Assembly: GCA_030562195.1 (NCBI GenBank)
Contig: JAUJPP010000005.1
Coordinates: 17,905,106 to 17,969,105 of the forward strand
Source: Nipponacmea schrenckii
Taxonomy: Eukaryota > Mollusca > Gastropoda > Lottiidae
Length of the DNA stretch: 64,000 nt
Reading direction: 5' to 3'
Positions 56,686-64,000 of the stretch are shown here, piece after piece. Position 1 is the first letter of the stretch, and every line of letters starts with the position of its first letter. The notes beneath the pieces are model-generated. The model searched no databases. It saw only the letters and a program-made list of their open reading frames with translations, and was not told the DNA's origin. The position numbers were made by a program, and so were the translations under genes.

Positions 56686-58012
56686 TTATTCAATTCTATT
56701 CATCTTTCTATCCATTATATTCATGATATGACGAGATTCCTCTAACAAGGGACAATACCCTACCATATCTTCAGCTGTTTTTTCAATGTATACAGACAAC
56801 TGTACTCCTGTTTTGAACAAATCTTCTTTGTGAGCAGAGAGATCAAAACAAAATATAAGATAATTTAAAATAAAATCGAAATAATTAAACTGTGGTACAT
56901 TTCCAAATAATTCGCCCATAAGCTTATAGTTTCTATAGAACTCATTAAAGTCTTTTGTATCAGAATTAATTTTCAAAGGTTGATTTTGATAATTTTTATT
57001 GTTTAATCTTACTTGAACTCTTTTTATTTTAGGATCTCCAAAGTTGTCAGCAGTTACTTTAAAAAGGTTGTTGTTGTTCGTTTGTGAATCAGGAAGATTT
57101 TTGAAACCAAGTATTAAATATCTCGCTGGTTTTGTGGTATTCGTCACTTGCCATGTGAAATTCTGCCCTGTGATTGTTATCGATCCAATCGTATTTCTTC
57201 TTAAAAATGCTATTTCAATATTTTTTCAAACTACTAAGAAGTCTTCTTTCTACTTCGATTGTTGGGGTTATTACTGGCACGTATAATTGGATATCGGTTA
57301 TTTCTAATTTAGCATTTGAATTGTTTTCTCCAAAAAATATTCTATCGTTATTTATTAATCTTTGAAGATGGATTTTGAAGGGTAGACCAATGTAAACTTT
57401 CCTGTGCTCAAGTAATCCAAACAGCGGGTAGAGACTCCAGTCTATATACGAACCCCAGCTATGTCTATCAATAGGTTTATAACCTTCATTATTTTGAAAT
57501 TTGCTTATATTGATCAAATTGTTAACACTAGTTCTAACTGCGGCCAGGTTGGCGTCTGCTGCTACATTTTCTTGTTGAGATTGTATTTCCCCATCTCCCG
57601 TGTCTGGCATCCAACCCGATGCCGTTGTATAATTTTTTGGATACAAAAGAGTTTTAAGCATTGTGTCAAACTCACCTGGGTGTTTGATTGTTTCAATTAT
57701 ATTTGAACCGGCTTCTAAAACCATTTCGCTAAATAAAGAGGGGAAGAAATTGTTCTCTAATGTTACCTTCTGTTGGGGAAAACGATTTTGATTGGGGGCA
57801 CCATCGCTTATTTTGAAATCACAGCGGAATTAGGCATCGGAAAGAAGTAACCAATGGGACAACGAATTGATTTCAAATGTGACTCTACCTCCGTCATTAA
57901 TCTGAGATTTGGACCCAACAGTTGGAGATATAATGATGTAGTCTTCTTTTTTCTTATTAAATGTATATTCTATTGGTTCATAAAGTTGAAAGATCGGGTC
58001 AAGTTTTGCCAT
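56686..58012 (-). pseudogene. major capsid protein (double jelly-roll type), copy B
   Basis: It starts MAKLDPIFQ at 58012. One nonsense codon at about 57827-57829 (TAA where copy C has TAC) and a frameshift near 57217 break an otherwise continuous gene of about 440 codons ending at 56686. Segments match copy C in order and give the better N-terminus. It would form the hexon-type lattice of the particle. Confidence 0.72.
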
Positions 58013-58035
58013 TTTTACATAACAGGATTTAGGCC

Positions 58036-58312
58036 TTATCCCAACACCTTAAATCCTTTTCCGTGTTTCGCATTATGTCTGAGTTCTCTTATTTTGCGCA
58101 ATACATCTAATTCATTTTTTTTGTTGGACAGATTTGCTAATTGAACTCGCTGCCTGCCCGACTGATGAAATCGCTTTTGCCCCCGAGGATATAAGGTCTT
58201 TGTTTTTAGTTACAAAGGATGTAACCTTTGGTATAAGGGACATCAATCCAGAGAAGAAACCATCTCCAGTGTAATTGAACTTTTCCTTTTCATGCTTTAA
58301 AATCAATCCCAT
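58036..58312 (-). pseudogene. small MG-start virion protein, copy B
   Basis: It starts MGLILKHEKEKF at 58312. A run of eight A (minus strand, about 58122-58129) ends the frame early; the conserved C-terminus (GFKVLG) resumes in another frame to 58036. It is 24 bp upstream of the major capsid gene. Confidence 0.55.
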
Positions 58313-58324
58313 ATTTTTAATATG

Positions 58325-58469
58325 GTAGATTTGATAATTTGGAATTCCCGAATAAAGAGAAATAACTCTTTTGTAGATTTGATAATTTGGAATTCCCGAA
58401 TAAAGAGAAATAACTCTTTTGTAGATTTGATAATTTGGAATTCCCGAATAAAGAGAAATAATTCGTTTT
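58325..58469. repeat. 48-bp tandem repeat, three units
   Basis: Three near-identical units contain GTAGATTTGATAATTTGG and CCCGAATAAAGAG. They lie just upstream of the capsid block and could be a promoter-region expansion. Confidence 0.9.
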
Positions 58470-59640
58470 TAGATTAGAAGCCATTTTGATGGTCAGAGTT
58501 GTGGAATGTTTTTTCCATTAATTGGTTTGTCCGTAGAAGAAATCACGGGAAGTTGAGTTGAGTTCAACAGTTCAAAGATATCAAGCTTTGGAAACATGCC
58601 ACTCCAAAATGGGTTTCATAGTAGTCACACAAAACTTAAAACTCTTCGCCCACTTCTTCCTTCTATCAATCTGATCCTGGATGAAATGAAAACATATAAG
58701 AGATAGGAAGACAAAGAGAAAGTTACTCTTACAAGAGAAGTAATTCATGATAGACCAGAATCAATTCTGAGATATTCCTTCATACAACATTAATAAAGAT
58801 AAATCCTAGATATAAATTCTTCGCCCCTTTTCATGTTAATCCTACAGAGCGAAATAAATTCGAAAGTCTTGTAGAATTAACTAAGGGGGAATGGGGGATT
58901 TTGTTGGTATAAATCGTGATTATAATATATTAAGGAGATCATCCAAATTTTTATCTCAGGGTAGAACTCCAACAATATTATAAAAATGAATGATTTCATA
59001 TCAATTCTTTCCCTTTATTGTTAACCAACAGAGCGAAATAAATTCGAAAGTCTCGTAGAATTAACTAGGGATTTTTTTGCTAAGAATATGCGATTATAAG
59101 GTTTTATATAGATGAATACAATGAATGATTTATACCACAAAATTAATATATTAAGGATCAAGGATTTATCTTCATTAATGTTATATGTTAGAAATCAAAG
59201 AAAAAACTATGGTGTATCACAAATTTCCTCTCATGTAATTTTCACTCTTTTCATCTACCTTCTCAAATCTTTTCTCCACCATCCTTTTGGTCAGAAAGAT
59301 AGAATTTGGAATCGGTGAGTGAAAACACTTAAAGTTTGAGTATAACGACATAGAAACACAACTTGAAGAACACTTTCCTTACCCCGACATCCTGACTATC
59401 AAAATATCTCAATCAAAATCCGATAATCCCTTCATTAGACAGATTAATCAACGAAAAACACAGACCACTTATAAAACCCTGTTATATGTTTCAACAGCTG
59501 TCACCTACTGCGCAGTAAATAAATAAAGTTCTAGAATATTCTAGAATGTTTATTGTTAAGAGAATATTGATTAAAAAATTTTAATAATGTAGCAGACGAA
59601 TTTATTCATTATATATCTTGAAGTTTAAAGTGAATGTTTA
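58470..59640. other. non-coding right-end region of copy B
   Basis: No convincing gene. A block of about 45 bp with ACAGAGCGAAATAAATTCG and GTAGAATTAACTA occurs twice (about 58845 and 59029). Positions 59630-59665 match the inner part of the other Polinton end. Confidence 0.6.
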
Positions 59641-59687
59641 TTAAAGACATTTTTTGGTTATTTAAAAGGGAGGGCTGGTGGGCAAAT

Positions 59688-59778
59688 AGTAGTAATAGAG
59701 CTTACAGATATCCGGTAGCTCGGAGCGGAGCGGAGCGAAGCGGAGGGGTGCCGGATATCTGTAAGCTCTATTACTACT
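59688..59778. repeat. Polinton right terminal hairpin, copy B
   Basis: 91 bp with 28-bp arms and a 35-nt loop. Compared with the left end, four stem positions differ (GCTTACAG against GTATTTAG) and all four are matched by complementary changes on the other arm. The loop is GC-richer (GGAGCGGAGCGAAGCGG). Confidence 0.92.
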
Positions 59779-60329
59779 AAGGGGTATTAAAATTGTGAAA
59801 GAAAAAATATTTTTCTTACGGAAGTACTGGCCTAGGTCATAAAGCAATTGTTAACTATTAATCCAAAAAAGGGGTTTGTTTATCGGGATTTCAAGGAAGG
59901 GGGGATAATAATGTTAGATTTATATGAATTTGCAAGAAACAGTTGCATTTTTTGGATAAAGCTGGTTGATCACCTACAATCATATATTAGTAGATTATGG
60001 TGGAATTCAATTGCCACTCTTTAACTATGACATATCCCCTTAAAATTGCGAAGTGCTAAAAAACTGGAATGAAGTTGTAAAAAAATGTGTTGATGAACAC
60101 ACCGATTTAGATTATCAAAAAATTTTCTTGAATAAAAAATGGGGGGCTTTTAATTGCATGTATTCAAATACAATTTCAGTGAAACAACCATATGTTCTAT
60201 GTAGAGCAACTGTTGAAACCATGGAACACTTTTTCATGCAACATTTCCCAAGGCAAAAATTGTTATTTATTAAAAATATATTTTATAAAATGCTTTCCAT
60301 GTCGGTTATCTTCGATTCGGCTGGATTTT

Positions 60330-60690
60330 AGGACACACTGGGACGATCTCCAGTGACAAATTTGGATAATTTTTAAGTGACAAATTGAATTTTTGCGACA
60401 TATTGGGACGATTTGTAGTGACAAATTGAATTTTTGCGACTAATTGGGACGAATTCTAGTGACAAATTGAAATTTTGCGACAAATTGGGACAAATTCTAG
60501 TTTGGACAAATTGAAATTTTGCGACAAATCGGGACGAATTCTAGTGACAAATTGCAATTTTGTGACACAATGGGACGATATTTAGTGACATATTGAAATT
60601 TTGCGACAAATCGGGACGATTTCTAGTGACAAATTCCAATTTTGCGACACAATGGGACGAAATTTAGTGACAAATCGTCGGTACTACCCA
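60330..60690. repeat. 41-bp minisatellite, first array
   Basis: Units contain GTGACAAATTGAAATTTTGC and GACAAATYGGGACGA, about 41 bp each, roughly nine units with variable bases; one unit is altered near 60500. Confidence 0.9.
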
Positions 60691-61959
60691 GGAAAATGAC
60701 ACATTGGGAGGAAATGACGGAACAGGGCGACGTCGGATTTGCCGAGGTGGCCCGTATAAGTGGTTGATGGGACTCCTTTCAGGAGAACATGCGTTGCCTA
60801 AGCCGGACTGTTGTCGCCATGGACGTCGCTGTTAGGGTACGTATCCTAATGTGTAGTACCCGTATGTATGTTTCGATCTTAACGGGGCATGGCTGCTTTT
60901 CTCCTCCACTCTTCATCCTCTCTCCATTGTTGGCTGTTAAACGTGGCATATCTTTCTTAAGTATTTCGTTAGTTTAGACTATCTATTCTAATCAAAGTCA
61001 ATGAATACAGTATACGGATGGTGGCATAAGTGAAAAAATTGTCAACGGATGCCTAGCTGTGGGACGGTGCATTTTCCGATGTCAATTATATACTTGGCAT
61101 TATACCTTTTACTTAAAGGTAACATTACGTCAAGTTCATCATTTCAAGAAATGAATTAGAAGTGTAAAATTGTGGATATGATATTTCTGGTAGTTGAGAA
61201 GGTATTTGCCCTTTTTTGGAAAATTAAAGTAAATCTCTTATGACTTCTATGACACCATATTATCTTGAAGAAGAGCAGTACAAATTCTTAAACAGATCTT
61301 TTATAACTTCTTTTGCTAGTTTTTACCAGATAATGTCCAGTTGGTAAAGAACTTTTATCAATTAATAGACAGATAGTAGATACTAAGGGGTATTAAAATT
61401 GTGAAAGAAAAAATATTTTTCTTACGGAAGTACTGGCCTAGGTCATAAAGCAATTGTTAACTATTAATCCAAAAAAGGGGTTTGTTTATCGGGATTTCAA
61501 GGAAGGGGGGATAATAATGTTAGATTTATATGAGTTTGCAAGAAACAGTTGCATTTTTTGGATAAAGCTGGTTGATCACCTACAATCATATATTAGTAGA
61601 TTATGGTGGAATTCAATTTCCACTCTGTAACTATGACATATCCCCTTAAAATTGCGAAGTGCTCAAAAACTGGAATGAAGTTGTAAAAAAATGTGTTGAT
61701 GAACACACCGATTTAGATTATCAAAACATTTTCTTGAATAAAAAAAGGGGGGGGGGCTTTTAATTGCATGTATTCAAATACAAGTTCAGTGAAACAACCA
61801 TATGTTCTATGTAGAGCAACTGTTGAAACCATGGAACACTTTTTCATGCAACATTTCCCAAGGCAAAAATTGTTATTTATTAAAAATATATTTTATAAAA
61901 TGCTTTCCATGTCGGTTATCTTCGATTCGGCTGGATTTTAGGACACACTGGGACGATCT

Positions 61960-62455
61960 CCAGTGACAAATTTGGATAATTTTTAAGTGACAAATTGAAT
62001 TTTTGCGACATATTGGGACGATTTGTAGTGACAAATTGAATTTTTGCGACTAATTGGGACGAATTCTAGTGACAAATTGAAATTTTGCGACAAATTGGGA
62101 CAAATTCTAGTGACAAATTGAAATTTTGCGACAAATCGGGACGAATTCTAGTGACAAATTGCAATTTTTTGACACAATGGGACGATATTTAGTGACATAT
62201 TGAAATTTTGCGACAAATCGGGACGATTTCTAGTGACAAATTGCAATTTTGCGACATAATGGGACGATCTTTATTGATAATTTGAAATTTTGCGACATAT
62301 CGGGACGAATTCTAGTGACAAATTGAAAATTTGCGACACAATGGGACGATATTTAGTGACATATTGAAATTTTGCGACAAATCGGGACGATTTCTAGTGA
62401 CAAATTCCAATTTTGCGACACAATGGGACGAAATTTAGTGACAAATCGTCGGTAC
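61960..62455. repeat. 41-bp minisatellite, second array (longer)
   Basis: Same unit as the first array with about three to four more units (extra block around 62230-62350). Confidence 0.9.
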
Positions 62456-63150
62456 GACCCAGGAAAATGACACATTGGGAGGAAATGACGGAACAGGGCG
62501 ACGTCGGATTTGCCGAGGTGGCCCGTATAAGTGGTTGATGGGACTCCTTTCCGGAGAACATGCGTTGCCTAAGTCGGACTGTTGTCGCCATGGACGTCGC
62601 TGTTAGGGTACGTATCCTAATGTGTAGTACCCGTATGCATGTTTCGATCTTAACGGGGCATGGCTGCTTTTCTCCTCCACTCTTCATCCTCTCTCCATTG
62701 TTGGCTGTTAAACGTGGCATATCTTTCTTAAGTATTTCGTTAGTTTAGACTATCTATTCTAATCAAAGTCAATGAATACAGTATACGGATGGTGGCATAA
62801 GTGAAAAAATTGTCAACGGATGCCTAGCTGTGGGACGGTGCATTTTCCGATGTCAATTATATACTTGGCATTATACCTTTTACTTAAAGGTAACATTACG
62901 TCAAGTTCATCATTTCAAGAAATGAATTAGAAGTGTAAAATTGTGGATATGATATTTCTGGTAGTTGAGAAGGTATTTGCCCTTTTTTGGAAAATTAAAG
63001 TAAATCTCTTATGACTTCTATGACACCATATTATCTTGAAGAAGAGCAGTACAAATTCTTAAACAGATCTTTTATAACTTCTTTTGCTAGTTTTTACCAG
63101 ATAATGTCCAGTTGGTAAAGAACTTTTCTCAATTAATAGACAGATAGTAG

Positions 63151-64000
63151 AAGATCTTGATAAGATTAACTTTATTAAGGCACTGGTATTTATACCATGG
63201 TCGTAAATGCACACTTAAAATATTACATATAGGCCTACAACATAATTTTGATAAGTAATAGACAGTGAACATTTTTTACCAAATAAAAGACTAAAAGTGA
63301 ATAGTTTTTGATAAATTTTAGACGGTGAACAGTTTTTATCAAATAATTAACAGTTAGTAAAAGTTTTAGATAAATAACAACAGTGAACAGTTTTTGATAA
63401 ATAATATTAAGTGAACATATGTTTTTACCCAACAATGGACAGTAAGTGAACAGTTCTTTACCCAACAATGGACAGTAATAGACAGTGAACAGTTTTTTAC
63501 CCAACAATGGACAGTAAGTGAACAGTTTTTTACCCAACAATGGAAAGTAAGTGAACAGTTTTTACTTAACAATGGAAAGTAAGTGAACATTTTTTTACCT
63601 AACAATGGAAAGTAAGTGAACAGTTTTTGATAAATAATATTTAGTGGACAGTTTTTGATAAATAATATTAAGTGAACAGTTTTTTACCCAACAATGGAAA
63701 GTAAGTGAACAGTTTTTTTACCAAACAATGGAAAGTAAGTGAACAGTTTTTTACCCAACAATGGAAAGTAAGTGAACAGTTTTCGATTATCAATAGACAG
63801 TGAACAGTTTTCGATAAGTAATAGGCAGTGAACAGTTTTCGATAAGTAATAGACATTGAACAGTTTTCGATAAGTATAAGACATTGATTAGTACTTAATA
63901 AAAATTAGACAGTGATCATGATTATATTGAGCATAATAAGCTAGATAAAGATATTGAATCCTAATTTTTATATATTAATAATTATATTAATGACAATTGT
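63151..64000. repeat. 33-bp minisatellite and flanking AT-rich sequence
   Basis: From about 63240 to 63900, units with GTGAACAGTTTTT alternate with ACCCAACAATGGAAAGTA (33 bp) or GATAAGTAATAGACA (about 28 bp). Open frames here are by-products of the repeat. The last 100 bp are plain AT-rich DNA. Confidence 0.85.

Larger units (their letters stand above)
24184..59778 (+). mobile_element. Polinton copy B (both ends present, about 13 kb without insertions)
   Basis: It is bounded by 91-bp hairpins at 24184 and 59688 whose loops point the same way relative to the element interior, as expected for terminal inverted repeats. Just inside both ends is a shared stretch with AAAAAATGTCTTT and ATAAACATTCACT. 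Removing the foldback, the RT2 stack, the 205-bp insertion and the Crypton leaves about 13 kb. The two flanks do not match: gypsy sequence on the left, an unrelated tandem repeat on the right, so no target duplication is visible. Confidence 0.85.
59779..63150. repeat. two-unit tandem duplication (1.6 and 1.77 kb)
   Basis: Units 59775-61380 and 61381-63150 are nearly identical apart from the length of the minisatellite inside them. No gene is convincing; the short frames in both units overlap simple repeats or lack any domain. The first unit starts at the last bases of the Polinton hairpin. Confidence 0.9.

Noticed and set aside
24184..59778. A live free virus genome
   Set aside because: Integrase, polymerase, ATPase and capsid genes are all broken and several transposons sit inside, so this is an old integrated copy.
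60330..62455. 41-bp repeats as CRISPR or as coding repeats
   Set aside because: No spacers, and stops in all frames across the arrays; they vary in number between two copies of the same tandem unit.
60789..62748. 62-codon frames with a signal-like sequence in both tandem units
   Set aside because: Short, duplicated with the unit, no family resemblance, and overlapped by equally long frames on the other strand.
63235..63900. Regular 33-bp repeats as a possible CRISPR array
   Set aside because: Repeats are contiguous and degenerate with no unique spacers, and the surroundings are an animal genome; this is a minisatellite.

Overview
This is animal nuclear DNA: an AT-rich, repeat-choked scaffold from an invertebrate. 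The mix of Polinton/Maverick elements, L2/CR1-like retrotransposons, a Ty3/gypsy fragment, an animal Crypton and a dispersed DDE-like gene family suggests a mollusc, perhaps a bivalve. That is inference; no host gene or rRNA fixes the taxon. Two 500-bp N gaps (17319-17818 and 41181-41680) mark contig joins. I recognise no ordinary host gene, tRNA or rRNA.

The core of the window is several related, decayed copies of one Polinton (an endogenous virus-like element with protein-primed DNA polymerase, integrase, adenain-type protease, packaging ATPase and jelly-roll capsid proteins). Copy A (1-7975) runs on the minus strand and enters from the left edge. Copy C (11562-17188) is rearranged and keeps mainly the capsid half. 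Copy D (20522-20904) is only an integrase start. Copy B (24184-59778) has both ends; about 13 kb of element is left once later insertions are removed. Its order from the left end is integrase, protease, fibre-like coiled-coil protein, gene X, membrane protein and polymerase (all plus strand). Polymerase then meets, tail to tail, a minus-strand block: penton-like protein, gene Y, ATPase, hydrophobic virion protein, major capsid protein and a small MG-start protein. In the first block integrase and polymerase would handle integration and replication; the second block would build and fill the particle. Only a few reading frames are still open: protease (45572-45985), membrane protein (48159-48644), gene Y (54597-55313) and the copy-C hydrophobic protein (14336-14902).

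Every visible Polinton end is a 91-bp hairpin (28-bp stem, 35-nt loop), at 7885, 11562, 20522, 24184 and 59688. Stem differences between copies are compensated on the opposite arm. Copies A, D and B all abut the same point in a broken gypsy reverse transcriptase gene, and A and B share inactivating lesions, so they look like duplicates of one already dead insertion.

Many elements are nested in copy B. A foldback element (24567-25417) and an L2-like retrotransposon (RT2) sit in the integrase gene. RT2 itself contains a hairpin, a DDE-like gene (28950-31190) and a second retrotransposon, RT1, with an esterase-type ORF1 (31801-36996). A 205-bp insertion with a 14-bp target duplication lies between gene X and the membrane gene. 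A Crypton (50291-52528) sits in the polymerase gene; its empty site survives in copy A. About 5.4 kb on either side of the second gap is almost the same sequence, so the doubling of RT2, protease and fibre is probably an assembly artefact.

The right edge (59779-64000) is non-coding: a 1.6-1.8 kb tandem duplication carrying 41-bp minisatellites, then a 33-bp minisatellite.
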